In this document: positions 34,512 to 43,045 of the stretch, one piece after another
How positions within the stretch are numbered: position 1 is the stretch's first letter
How the letters are laid out: each line of letters opens with the position of its first letter
Origin: Marinobacter salexigens
Lineage (GTDB): Bacteria; Pseudomonadota; Gammaproteobacteria; Pseudomonadales; Oleiphilaceae
Direction of reading: 5' to 3'
NCBI RefSeq assembly: GCF_018860765.1
Contig: NZ_JAHKPV010000001.1
Coordinates: forward strand, 243,704-307,703
Length of the DNA stretch: 64,000 bases
Position numbers and translations under genes: made by a program
Notes under the pieces: model-generated
The model's input: only the letters and a program-made list of their open reading frames with translations
Told to the model about the DNA's origin: nothing
Databases searched by the model: none

Positions 34512-35393
34512 TTTAAAACATCGCAAATTCGAGTGTTTCTGGCCGTGGTTCGCAACGGCACTATCGCCGCTGCTGCCCGGGAGCTGAGCCGAAGTCGCAC
34601 CACGGTGAGCACAGCCCTGGCCGCGCTGGAAGACGAGCTTGGCGTTGCTCTTTTCGAGCGCAGCGGCAACCAGCTTCAGCTGACCACCATCGGCCATGCC
34701 ATAGTGACCGATTGCCGCCGGTTTGATCAGGTCGCCGGGCAAATTTTCGCACGCTGCCAGCACCATCTCAGCGGGGCCGAATCGGTTTTGCGAATAGCGC
34801 GGGACGATTCCATTCCAGAACCGGTATGGCGGGATTTGCTGCGTCGGCTCAAGATCCGCTTTCCCCAGACCAGCCTTTCCGTGTATCTGGCCACGCCCAG
34901 AGAATTGCCGCCTTTGGTAAAAAACCAGTCTGTAGATGTGGCCTACGGGCTTATGCCTGCGCTGGCAAGTGAGGGCTACCAATGGTTTCGGGAACTCGCC
35001 GATGTGCGCATGCTGACCGTTGCTGCACCGGATCACACCTTGAGCCAACTGAAACGGGTCACTCAAGACGATCTCATCAGTTTTACCGAAGTCACCCTCG
35101 CATTTATGGAGAACGATCGGCTGGAGGCAGAGTCGCCGGAAACCGCCAACTATCTGGCCTTCACCATGTACGAACTGATCCGGGATGCGGTGATTGATGG
35201 TGCCGGCTGGGCAGACTTACCCTTACCGCTGATCGCGGATGCCCTGAAACAGGAACAACTCAAGATTGTACATCACCGCAGTGCACGCTGGTGGAAGGTA
35301 TTCAGCTCGCTGGAATCCGAACAGGCCCAAGGCGGGGCCGTTGTGGGCTGGCTGGCGGAAGAGCTGGCGCAGTATCTGGATACAATGGAGTAG
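34512..35393 (+). CDS. LysR-family transcriptional regulator, start codon unclear
   Basis: The protein has an N-terminal winged helix-turn-helix (SQIRVFLAVVRNGTIAAAARELSRSRTTVSTALAALEDELG) and a LysR substrate-binding domain of about 200 residues. The first canonical in-frame start codon is GTG 34533, which would remove the first helix (TSQIRVF) of the DNA-binding domain. In-frame coding potential runs upstream to about 34512 (FKTSQIR), seven bases after a GGGAG at 34500-34504, where a start would be expected, but the codon there is TTT. Either a rare start is used, a mutation removed it, or there is a base-call error. Targets are unknown; the divergent cation transporter and convergent rarD are neighbours. 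Confidence 0.72.
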   Translation, partial: FKTSQIRVFLAVVRNGTIAAAARELSRSRTTVSTALAALEDELGVALFERSGNQLQLTTIGHAIVTDCRRFDQVAGQIFARCQHHLSGAESVLRIARDDSIPEPVWRDLLRRLKIRFPQTSLSVYLATPRELPPLVKNQSVDVAYGLMPALASEGYQWFRELADVRMLTVAAPDHTLSQLKRVTQDDLISFTEVTLAFMENDRLEAESPETANYLAFTMYELIRDAVIDGAGWADLPLPLIADALKQEQLKIVHHRSARWWKVFSSLESEQAQGGAVVGWLAEELAQYLDTME

Positions 35394-35396
35394 GCA

Positions 35397-36287
35397 TCAT
35401 GCTGCTGCAGGCTTGCTGCGCCCTGCCCAGGCCGACCAGGAATAAATTCCCAGTGCAATCCAGATCATCACAAAGCTGGTTAATTTTTCCGGGCTCAACG
35501 GTTCGCTGAACACCAGCAGTGCAATCAAAAACTGAATGGTCGGGTTGATATACATAAGAAAGCCGACCGTCGAAAGCCGCAGCCGGCGAGCCGCACCGGC
35601 AAAGGCGAGTAAAGGCACCGCTGTCACTATGCCGCTGGATAGCAGTAAAAACGTGGTCGCGGTACTGTCCCCGAAGTGGGACACCCCGGCATAACTGAGA
35701 GCCGAAAGCGCAAGAAGGCCAACCGGCAACAGCAGAAGGGTTTCCACAAACAGACCGGAAAGCCCGTCCAATGCTACTTGCTTGCGGAGCAAGCCGTAGG
35801 TTCCGAAACTGAACGCCAGCACCAGAGTTATCCAAGGCACCACGCCGAGTAGAAACAGCTGATAAAGAATCGCAATGGCTGCCAGTACCACAGCCACTAT
35901 TTGAAGCCGGGAAATACTCTCCTTCAGCACCAGCATGCCCAACCCGACATTTACCAGAGGCGTGAGAAAGTAGCCAAGACTAGCTTGCAGCACTTGTCGA
36001 CTCTCTACTGCATAAATGTACACGCCCCAGTTCACCGCGATAAGCACGGCACAACCAAGCACATACCCTAGCCTGGATGGCTTCGCCAATGCCGCTTTTA
36101 CCGGCGGCCAGCGCTTCAGGAAGGTCACAATCACCGCCAGAAAAACGCAGGACCAAAGCACTCGGTGAATCACCACTTCCCAGGCTGGCACACCGTCAAA
36201 TAGTGCAAAATACAATGGAAAGCAGCCCCACATAATGTAGGCAGACAAGCCGTATGCGACGCCTTTACTGGTTTCCGGCAGGGCCAT
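35397..36287 (-). CDS. rarD: EamA-family transporter RarD
   Basis: This 296-residue protein has ten membrane helices in two EamA repeats. The N-terminal GVAYGLSAYIMWGCFPLYF and the segments VIHRVLWSCVFL and FLMYINPTIQFLIAL are characteristic of the RarD subgroup, named for a chloramphenicol-sensitivity phenotype but of unknown substrate. Its stop lies three bases from the convergent LysR stop. Confidence 0.85.
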   Translation of the reverse strand: MALPETSKGVAYGLSAYIMWGCFPLYFALFDGVPAWEVVIHRVLWSCVFLAVIVTFLKRWPPVKAALAKPSRLGYVLGCAVLIAVNWGVYIYAVESRQVLQASLGYFLTPLVNVGLGMLVLKESISRLQIVAVVLAAIAILYQLFLLGVVPWITLVLAFSFGTYGLLRKQVALDGLSGLFVETLLLLPVGLLALSALSYAGVSHFGDSTATTFLLLSSGIVTAVPLLAFAGAARRLRLSTVGFLMYINPTIQFLIALLVFSEPLSPEKLTSFVMIWIALGIYSWSAWAGRSKPAAA

Positions 36288-36401
36288 TGAATAGCTTCCT
36301 TATTAAACTGTGACACTGAATTTAGCACACCCGAAGGGTTACGCACCTGAGCAATATGTCTTAATCTGGCTAAACACTCATAACAGTATGGAGAGCCTTC
36401 C

Positions 36402-36782
36402 ATGAAAACAGCTCAAGATTTTGTTGCGGAAGCAAAAAAACACATTCAAGAAGTTCCTCTGGATAAGGCCGACACTGCTATTCAGGCGGCAGACTTGCTG
36501 TTAGATGTTCGCGATAGTGACGAATATCAACAGAGCCATATTCCACAGGCTACGAATATTTCCCGAGGTCTGCTTGAGTTCAAATTCAGCAACGACCCGG
36601 CTCTGGCAGACCGGAGCATGAAAATCGTAGTGTATTGCAAAAATTCAGGCCGCTCAGCGTTGAGTGCGAAAGCCCTTCAAGATATGGGATACTTGCACGT
36701 GCAATCAATTGAAGGCGGGTTTGACGCTTGGCAGGAAGCTGGCAAGCCCATAGCCAAACGGGAGTTGCCATCCTTCGATTAA
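36402..36782 (+). CDS. Rhodanese-like sulfurtransferase domain protein
   Basis: This 126-residue single-domain rhodanese has the substrate loop LLDVRDSDEYQQSHIPQATNI and the catalytic loop VVYCKNSGRSALSA, where Cys in YCKNSGR is the predicted persulfide carrier. GGAGAG upstream supports ATG 36402. It precedes the PAS-GGDEF gene on the same strand by 33 bases and could share its transcript. Sulfur donor and acceptor are unknown. Confidence 0.82.
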   Translation: MKTAQDFVAEAKKHIQEVPLDKADTAIQAADLLLDVRDSDEYQQSHIPQATNISRGLLEFKFSNDPALADRSMKIVVYCKNSGRSALSAKALQDMGYLHVQSIEGGFDAWQEAGKPIAKRELPSFD

Positions 36783-36815
36783 TGGTTGCCATATCTGGCC
36801 AGCAGCCCCGATAAT

Positions 36816-37805
36816 ATGACGCCAATGACTACCGGAAAAAGCAAAAACGGCATTCCTGTGCGGCGCATCGACCCCGACCCAGCAGAGCCTTTGACTTCTG
36901 AAGAGCCGGCTGCCAATACAGGGCTAAAGACGGTTCTCGATAATCTAGACGCTTTGGTCTACGTGGCGGATTTCGAGACTCACGAACTGCTGTACATGAA
37001 TGCTTTTGGTTACAACATGTTTGGTGGTTTTCAACAGGGGCAGAAATGCTGGCAGGTTCTTCAAGACACTGATAGTCCTTGCAGCTTCTGCACAAATCAC
37101 CTGCTGCTTGACAGCTCCGGCAACGCCACCGGGGTTCATGTTTGGGAGTTCCAGAACACCGTAAACAAGCGCTGGTACCAATGTCGCGATCAAGCTATAA
37201 CCTGGACCGACGGGCGTCTCGTTCGCCTTGAAATCGCCACAGACATTACTGACCGCAAAAACATGGAAATAGCCCTGCTGAGAGCGCAAGAGCGGGCTGA
37301 AGCAACATCCCTTCAAGACGAGCTCACACAGCTGAACAACCGCCGAGCATTTTTCCAGCTTGGCGGGCAGTTCCTAAAACACGCAAAACGGCGCAACACA
37401 TCCATCGCAGCAATCATGTTTGACTTGGATCACTTCAAACTGATCAACGACACCTACGGCCACGAAGCCGGGGATGCCGTTCTCAGGGAAGTGGGTAGGT
37501 TGCTCCTAGCCGAAGTGCGAGACTCGGATATCGCCGCGCGTATTGGAGGCGAGGAATTTGCCGTGCTACTGCCAGAGTCTTCTCAGGAGCAAGCCATGGA
37601 ACTCGCCGAGCGGCTGCGCAACACACTTGACAGCCTCAAGGTAAGATACAAGCAGACGGAGCTAAGGCCAACCGCAAGCTTCGGTGTTGCCATGCTGTCG
37701 CCAGACGATGACCGGCTTGAGTCGTTGTTATCACGAGCCGATGAAGCCATGTATCTATCCAAGGCCGATGGTCGAAACCGAGTACACCTTTTCCCGCAGT
37801 TCTAA
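36816..37805 (+). CDS. Cytoplasmic PAS-GGDEF diguanylate cyclase
   Basis: From ATG 36816 the protein has 329 residues; an ATG at 36825 and a TTG at 36786 are alternatives. A PAS domain (about residues 35-150) contains a cysteine cluster CWQVLQDTDSPCSFC, which in related proteins marks a conserved PAS subgroup and might bind metal or respond to redox. A GGDEF domain follows (about 175-325) with active-site GGEEF and the I-site RDSD five residues upstream, so it is probably an active, product-inhibited diguanylate cyclase. No membrane segment is seen. Confidence 0.85.
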   Translation: MTPMTTGKSKNGIPVRRIDPDPAEPLTSEEPAANTGLKTVLDNLDALVYVADFETHELLYMNAFGYNMFGGFQQGQKCWQVLQDTDSPCSFCTNHLLLDSSGNATGVHVWEFQNTVNKRWYQCRDQAITWTDGRLVRLEIATDITDRKNMEIALLRAQERAEATSLQDELTQLNNRRAFFQLGGQFLKHAKRRNTSIAAIMFDLDHFKLINDTYGHEAGDAVLREVGRLLLAEVRDSDIAARIGGEEFAVLLPESSQEQAMELAERLRNTLDSLKVRYKQTELRPTASFGVAMLSPDDDRLESLLSRADEAMYLSKADGRNRVHLFPQF

Positions 37806-37895
37806 GCCAAGCGTAAAGCAAGGCCTGAGAGAACCGCGTGGGTAGCTTAAAAGGTGGATCACGAGGATCTTTGAACTCACCCTGCTGTCTATGGA

Positions 37896-38321
37896 TTAGG
37901 GTCGACGCGTAACCGCCATGGTCAGGCGGGAAACGCAGGTGGTTTTACCCTCTTCGTTTGTCATACGAATCTCCCACACTTGGGTAGAGCTGCCGATATG
38001 AAGGGGTTTGGCGGTTCCGTATACCCAGCCCTTGGTGACAGGGCGTATATGGTTGGCGTTAATTTCCAGCCCTACCGCAACAGTGGCCGGATCTTTCAGG
38101 CAGCAGTTTGCTGCCATGCTGCCAAGTGTTTCCGCTAAAACCACTGATGAGCCACCATGGAGGATGCCAAACGGCTGAACCGTGCGCTCATCAACGGGCA
38201 TGCGGCCTGTTACGTAGTCATCCCCAATTTCGGTGTACTCAATACCCAGGTGGGAAACTGCCGTGTTAGCACTGGCTTTCGCCAACTGCTCAAGATCCGG
38301 TGTACGGGTCCAGATTGCCAT
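37896..38321 (-). CDS. Hotdog-fold acyl-CoA thioesterase (PaaI/YdiI type)
   Basis: The 141-residue protein has the hotdog thioesterase signature QPFGILHGGSSVVLAETLGSMAA, where the HGG loop and the glutamate of AETLGS match the 4-hydroxybenzoyl-CoA/DHNA-CoA thioesterase group (YdiI/MenI and PaaI relatives). It should hydrolyse an acyl- or aryl-CoA. Neighbouring genes do not indicate the substrate. Confidence 0.82.
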   Translation of the reverse strand: MAIWTRTPDLEQLAKASANTAVSHLGIEYTEIGDDYVTGRMPVDERTVQPFGILHGGSSVVLAETLGSMAANCCLKDPATVAVGLEINANHIRPVTKGWVYGTAKPLHIGSSTQVWEIRMTNEEGKTTCVSRLTMAVTRRP

Positions 38322-38366
38322 ACTGATAGAACTCTCTAGCTGGTTGGATAAATTGCCCCTGTCGCC

Positions 38367-39203
38367 CTATGGCTGAAGTGACATGTAGCGGGCCGTATAC
38401 TCGCTGATAAGCGAGTCCAAGCGGCCTGAATTGAGTAGTGTATACAAGCGGTCGGCGATTCGCTCACGGAGTTCAAACGTATTGCACGGCGATTTTTTAG
38501 AAAACGTATAGAACAGCCCTTCAGTACTGATGGGGACATCCAGAGCGACAAACTCGTCTGCCAACCCTAAACGTTGAAGCTTAACTTGCCCTTGCAATCG
38601 CTCATATAAAACATAATCAACACGCCCGGCAAGCGCCATTTCAAAGGATTGCTCGATTGTCCGCACTCCAACTATCTCCAAACTCTTTTCGGCGAAGCTG
38701 TCAAACCCTTGCCCAAAGCTGTTATTGATCAGTGTACCTCCCTGCTTACCCTTTAGATCCGGCCAGTGGCGATATTCGAAAACTCTATCTTTAGGCACCC
38801 AAACGGATACGGTAAGTTGCGTAAACGGCGGCAATAGATAGTCCATATACTGGGTGCGCTCTGGGGTGATGAAAGCCCCGGCAATCATATCCAGCTCACC
38901 ATATCTGGCATGGCGCTGAACGCGAGCCCATGAGCCGAGGCTCTTAACCTCAAGTTTGACCCCAAGAGGCTCAAGTATTTCCGCCAGCAACGCCGTGGCA
39001 ACGCCCGTAAGCGCCTCCGGCTCTCGGGAGTCTTCCCAAAGCAGTGGCGGATACTCGGGGTTGCCGCTCACCGTTAGCGTTTTACAGGCACGCTCTTCCG
39101 CCAATCCCGGTTTGCACAACACCATTGCCGCCAGCAGCAAGATAGAAAGTCTGGCAGAGACGCCGAGCGAATGTTTTATATGAGCTAACACGTTAGCGAG
39201 CAT
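38367..39203 (-). CDS. Extracellular solute-binding protein family 3, stand-alone
   Basis: The 278-residue protein has a signal peptide (about residues 18-36) and a type II periplasmic binding fold of the amino-acid-binding family 3 (CKTLTVSGNPEYPPLLW, ARYGELDMIAGAFITPERTQYMDY, and the GTLINNSFGQGFDSF region). No ABC permease or ATPase lies nearby, and the gene stands alone. Such orphans often act as ligand sensors for signalling proteins encoded elsewhere. The ligand is unknown. Confidence 0.78.
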   Translation of the reverse strand: MLANVLAHIKHSLGVSARLSILLLAAMVLCKPGLAEERACKTLTVSGNPEYPPLLWEDSREPEALTGVATALLAEILEPLGVKLEVKSLGSWARVQRHARYGELDMIAGAFITPERTQYMDYLLPPFTQLTVSVWVPKDRVFEYRHWPDLKGKQGGTLINNSFGQGFDSFAEKSLEIVGVRTIEQSFEMALAGRVDYVLYERLQGQVKLQRLGLADEFVALDVPISTEGLFYTFSKKSPCNTFELRERIADRLYTLLNSGRLDSLISEYTARYMSLQP

Positions 39204-39485
39204 CCTCTTCTCGGGTTTTCAGCCACAAATTTACGCCGGAACTATCGCTGTACCCAGCGTGTCTTCTCAAACTCTTGAGCTTAATGATCTGTATACTTCA
39301 ATATCATATCTTCGTACAGGTCTTCCGCTTAAGTCAGTATAGACGCTCTCAAATCCAAGCACGCCCTGCCTGCGTAAAAAGACTCCAATCCCAACGGTTG
39401 AATTAATACGCGATCAGCACAAGGGAACAGAACACGTCAGGTAAAAACACGTGACTTTCACTTCACGACGAAAAGGACAAGCGGT

Positions 39486-40169
39486 ATGAAGATCCTAATG
39501 GTACTTACCTCACATGACCAGATGGGCGACACAGGGCACAAGACCGGCTTCTGGCTGGAGGAGTTCACAGCGCCCTATTATGTATTCCGCGACGCTGGCG
39601 CAGATATCACTATCGCCTCACCCAAAGGTGGAAAACCGCCCATCGATCCCAACAGCGAGGCCGATGAAGCGCTGACCGACACGACGCGCCGCTTTCAGGC
39701 AGATGCCCACGCTAAGGAATCCCTCGCTAGCACAAAGAAGCTGAGCGATGTGCAGATGAACGAGTTTGATGCGGTCTTCTACCCCGGAGGCCACGGCCCC
39801 TTGTGGGATCTGGTCAGCGACGACAAGTCCATAGCCATACTCAAAGCAGCTTATGAGCAAGGCAAAGTGATTGGTGCTGTATGCCATGCGCCAGCGGTGT
39901 TCAAAAATGTTGAGATTAAGCCGGGGCAAAATCTCGTTGGCGGTCGCCAAGTGACCGGCTTTAGCAACAGCGAGGAAGAAGCCGCTGGCCTCACCGCTGT
40001 GGTGCCTTTTCTGTTGGAAGACATGCTGAAAGAAAACACAGCAACCTACTCCAAAGGCGACGACTGGGCGCCACATATCGTTGTGGACGGTAAGCTGATT
40101 ACCGGCCAGAATCCGGCCTCATCCGAGGGTGCGGCCAAAGCGGTAGTGCAAACCCTCCAGCAAGACTGA
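39486..40169 (+). CDS. DJ-1/PfpI family protein (type 1 glutamine amidotransferase-like)
   Basis: The 227-residue protein matches the Hsp31-like branch of the DJ-1/PfpI superfamily. The segment DAVFYPGGHGPLWDL and the nucleophile elbow GAVCHAPAVF (reactive Cys followed by His) are visible, with the N-terminal acidic residue in TGFWLEEFTAPYYVF. Such proteins act as glyoxalase III, holdase chaperones or deglycase-like enzymes in carbonyl stress. A 282-base upstream gap (39204-39485) should hold its promoter; no clear site was picked there. AAGG at 39472 is the likely ribosome site. Confidence 0.83.
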   Translation: MKILMVLTSHDQMGDTGHKTGFWLEEFTAPYYVFRDAGADITIASPKGGKPPIDPNSEADEALTDTTRRFQADAHAKESLASTKKLSDVQMNEFDAVFYPGGHGPLWDLVSDDKSIAILKAAYEQGKVIGAVCHAPAVFKNVEIKPGQNLVGGRQVTGFSNSEEEAAGLTAVVPFLLEDMLKENTATYSKGDDWAPHIVVDGKLITGQNPASSEGAAKAVVQTLQQD

Positions 40170-40179
40170 CAGGGCAATA

Positions 40180-40226
40180 GCAGCGACCCCGGCTTGGCCT
40201 CTTGTCTGGCCGGGCATTTTCGCTGC
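40180..40226 (+). terminator. Two-part hairpin after the DJ-1 family gene
   Basis: GCAGCGA (40180-40186) pairs with TCGCTGC (40220-40226), and inside it CCCGGC (40188-40193) pairs with GCCGGG (40209-40214). The structure lies just after the stop at 40169. It has no clear T-run, so termination is plausible but not certain. Confidence 0.45.
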
Positions 40227-40308
40227 CACGATCTCCGGCAATTAAGCACCAACCTTCGCCAGTCTGTGCTAACGTTTTGAGGACTATCTTAAAAGGCTGG
40301 CTTTTTTC

Positions 40309-41037
40309 ATGAGTAATCCAAAACACACCCTTTTCTGGATGACGCTCTTCCTCGCGGTTGTCGCAGTTGTTGGCGTATTGATCCACAAACCTCTGGCCTC
40401 TGCATTTATGGCCAATTGGGTTTTCAACCTGCTGATTGTTGGCGTGTTGCTTATCGGTATCGGCCTCACCTATCGTCAGGTATTTATCCTATTTCCGGAA
40501 CTGCGCTGGGTTTCCCAATTCCGCACCGGCCACTCCGGCCTTTCGGTATTGCAGGAACCCCGCCTACTCAAGCCTCTAGCCCGACAGTTGGGTGAAGAAT
40601 CCAAGCGAGATCGCTTCACGCTTTCTACCATGTCGCTTCGTACCGTTCTGGATGGCATTCATTCAAGAATGGATGAGCAACGGGAGATCACACGCTACTT
40701 TATCAGCCTGCTGGTTTTTCTCGGGCTCTTAGGCACCTTCTGGGGCTTGCTCGGCACCATCAATGCGGTAGGTGAAGTAATTACCAATCTGGACATGGGC
40801 CAAGGAGATTTCGGCAAAGTGTTTGCAGATCTCCAAGCCGGGTTACTAACGCCGCTACAAGGCATGGGCACAGCATTCAGCTCATCTCTATTTGGCCTTG
40901 GGGGGTCGTTAATACTCGGCTTTCTCGATATTCAGGCTGGCCATGCCCAGAACCGCTTCTACGATGGGCTGGAAGAATGGCTTACCGGTGTAACCAACCT
41001 GCTAGACCCATTCACCAGCAATGAAACCCAGCCATGA
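40309..41037 (+). CDS. MotA/TolQ/ExbB-like proton-channel protein
   Basis: This 242-residue membrane protein has two N-terminal helices (about residues 10-30 and 38-56), a cytoplasmic stretch, and two further helices (about 128-150 and 170-195). The region FLGLLGTFWGLLGTINAV and the later PLQGMGTAFSSSLFGLGGSLILG correspond to the pore-lining helices of the MotA/TolQ/ExbB superfamily. Its stop overlaps the start of the MotB-like gene (ATGA), so the two should form one stator-like complex. It is not next to flagellar, tol or ton genes, so the function driven by the ion flow is unknown. Confidence 0.75.
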   Translation: MSNPKHTLFWMTLFLAVVAVVGVLIHKPLASAFMANWVFNLLIVGVLLIGIGLTYRQVFILFPELRWVSQFRTGHSGLSVLQEPRLLKPLARQLGEESKRDRFTLSTMSLRTVLDGIHSRMDEQREITRYFISLLVFLGLLGTFWGLLGTINAVGEVITNLDMGQGDFGKVFADLQAGLLTPLQGMGTAFSSSLFGLGGSLILGFLDIQAGHAQNRFYDGLEEWLTGVTNLLDPFTSNETQP

Positions 41038-42080
41038 TCGGTTCCAGACGCCGAAGCCGCAGTAATATCAACGTATGGCCAGGGTACGTAGACGCTCTCT
41101 CGGCCCTATTGATGCTGGTGATATTCATGCTGCTGGTTTACGTGGTGAGCCAGCTTTACCTTTCCCAAACGCTATCGGACCGCAACTCCGAGTTGGCCCG
41201 CCTGAACCAGCGTTTGAGTGAAATATCACAACTGCTGGGGCTGGAGCAGAGCAAAACGGCGGCACTGGAGCAGCAAATGCTCACGGTTCAGAGCAACTTC
41301 AGCGACAGCCAAGCTGAAAATGAAGACCTACAAAACCGGCTGGATGCCACCCGCAATCAGCTTATGCAGCAAACCGCCGATGCCGAAGCCCGCGCAGAAA
41401 GGCTGGCAAATATGAATCAAGAACTGGACGACAAGGAAGAGCTTTCCATTAGCCAGCAAAACATGATCCTGCGGCTATCCAACCAAATTGCATCGCTCCA
41501 GAATCAACTGCGCCAAATAACCGCTGCCCTTAAACTGCAGCAGGAAATGACTGCAGATAAAGAAGGTGAGCTAGAAAAAGTCAGTCAACGCTTGAACACC
41601 TTACTGGCGGAACGCGTCAACCAACTGGAGCAGTATCAATCTGAATTCTTCTCGCGGCTAAGGAATATTCTGGCCGCCAATGAAAACATTCGGGTGGTCG
41701 GCGACCGCTTTCTGCTGCCTTCGGAACTGCTGTTTGCATCCGGCTCCGCCCGGCTAGGGGCAGAAGGTAAGCGCGAACTTGATAAACTCGCCGGCGTTCT
41801 GCTTGAAGTGGTCGAAACCATACCGGCGGATCTCGATTGGATTCTGCGTATTGATGGCCACACTGATCTAATACCCATCAACACGCCGCAGTTTCCCTCC
41901 AACTGGGAACTTTCAACCGCCCGAGCGGTGGCCGTTGTTCGCTACTTGGCGGATCAGGACGTGCCACAAAACCGAATGGTTGCGGCAGGATTTGGCGAAT
42001 TCTTCCCGGTTGCGAAGGGCACCACACCAGAGGCTTTGCAAAAAAATCGGCGCATAGAAATCAAGTTGACGGATCGCTAA
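41034..42080 (+). CDS. MotB/OmpA-like peptidoglycan-binding partner
   Basis: The 348-residue protein has an N-terminal plug and membrane helix (about residues 12-45), where VDALSALLMLVIFMLLVYVV carries the aspartate expected to conduct protons. A long coiled coil follows (about 50-200), and then a C-terminal OmpA-type peptidoglycan-binding domain (about 225-345) with the signatures LLFASGSARLGAEGK, IDGHTDLIP and KNRRIEIKL. It is longer than typical MotB because of the coiled coil. Start 41034 overlaps the MotA-like stop. The stop overlaps the convergent reductase stop by four bases. The pair resembles ZorA/ZorB superficially, but no Zorya effector genes are present. Confidence 0.75.
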   Translation: MIGSRRRSRSNINVWPGYVDALSALLMLVIFMLLVYVVSQLYLSQTLSDRNSELARLNQRLSEISQLLGLEQSKTAALEQQMLTVQSNFSDSQAENEDLQNRLDATRNQLMQQTADAEARAERLANMNQELDDKEELSISQQNMILRLSNQIASLQNQLRQITAALKLQQEMTADKEGELEKVSQRLNTLLAERVNQLEQYQSEFFSRLRNILAANENIRVVGDRFLLPSELLFASGSARLGAEGKRELDKLAGVLLEVVETIPADLDWILRIDGHTDLIPINTPQFPSNWELSTARAVAVVRYLADQDVPQNRMVAAGFGEFFPVAKGTTPEALQKNRRIEIKLTDR

Positions 42081-43021
42081 CCCAGACCATGCTCCAGAAG
42101 CGCATTCACGGTAGTGGTATAGGGGGCGTCAATTCCGAGCTCATTGGAGCGGCGAAGCACTGCCCCGGCGATGCCATCTAGCTCAAGAGGGCGGCCCTTT
42201 TCCTTATCGACCAGCATGGATGTTTTGATTGCGTTGAAGCTGCTGATCAGTGCGAACATCTCGTCAACATCGGCTTTGCCAAGCTCCACGCCGTCGGCCT
42301 TTGCGGCTGCGGCGGCCTCCGCCATCATGCCTTGCACTATTTGGCTGAACCGGGGATGTCGGGTCAGGCTTTGCGTATCCAGCCCGGTAAGGGCAGAGAT
42401 CGGATTGACCCCATTGTTGATCACCAGCTTACGCCACAGTTCAGAGCGAATGTTATCCGACACCATTGACGGAATGCCGGCCTTCTCAAACGCGGTCTGC
42501 AGAATTTCCAGAAGCGGGCGACGGGCGTCCTGCTCATCCGGAACCACCGGCCACTCGCCCATAATAATCTGCGCGACGCCTTCCGCTTCAACAACGCCGG
42601 GCCCAACGATATGGCCACCGATGCGCACAGCTAGGCCACCAAGAACCCGGCTCTCGCCAAGCCTTTTGGCAATCAAAGGTTCGTTATCCACCCCGTTTTG
42701 CAACGACAGAACAGGCACATCACTTTGTGCCAGCCAGGGGCCCAGCTCATCCAGCACGGCCTTTGTGGCGGTGGACTTTAACGCAATGGCAACAACATCA
42801 AAGTCCCCGGGCTGGTAATCCTGCATCAACGTAGCATGATCAACTGCGGGAACCCGACACTCTATCTGACGATTCTCGTAATGAACCAGTAGGCCCTTTT
42901 TCTTCAGGGCCGCAAGGTGTGCTCCACGGGCCGTAAGAACAACCCGGTGGCCGGCCTCAGCCAACCTTGCCCCATAATAACCCCCAACTCCGCCTGCGCC
43001 GATCATGAGTACACTGAGCAT
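42077..43021 (-). CDS. 2-dehydropantoate 2-reductase family (ketopantoate reductase) protein
   Basis: From ATG 43021, behind GGGGA, the protein has 314 residues. The N-terminal Rossmann motif GAGGVGGYYGARL binds NADPH, followed by the KST and SLQNGVDNE segments, and a C-terminal helical domain with KLVINNGVNPISALTG, which holds the catalytic lysine and asparagine region of ketopantoate reductases. Pantothenate synthesis is possible, but genomes often hold several paralogues of this family acting on other 2-oxo acids, and no pan genes adjoin. Confidence 0.82.
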   Translation of the reverse strand: MLSVLMIGAGGVGGYYGARLAEAGHRVVLTARGAHLAALKKKGLLVHYENRQIECRVPAVDHATLMQDYQPGDFDVVAIALKSTATKAVLDELGPWLAQSDVPVLSLQNGVDNEPLIAKRLGESRVLGGLAVRIGGHIVGPGVVEAEGVAQIIMGEWPVVPDEQDARRPLLEILQTAFEKAGIPSMVSDNIRSELWRKLVINNGVNPISALTGLDTQSLTRHPRFSQIVQGMMAEAAAAAKADGVELGKADVDEMFALISSFNAIKTSMLVDKEKGRPLELDGIAGAVLRRSNELGIDAPYTTTVNALLEHGLG

Positions 43022-43045
43022 GTGAAGAGTCCCCGTTGCCATCCT

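Noticed and set aside
40309..42080. Zorya anti-phage system (ZorA/ZorB)
   Set aside because: The pair has the MotA/MotB architecture, but the MotA-like protein lacks the long cytoplasmic tail of ZorA and no ZorC, ZorD or ZorE-type gene adjoins; neighbours are metabolic.
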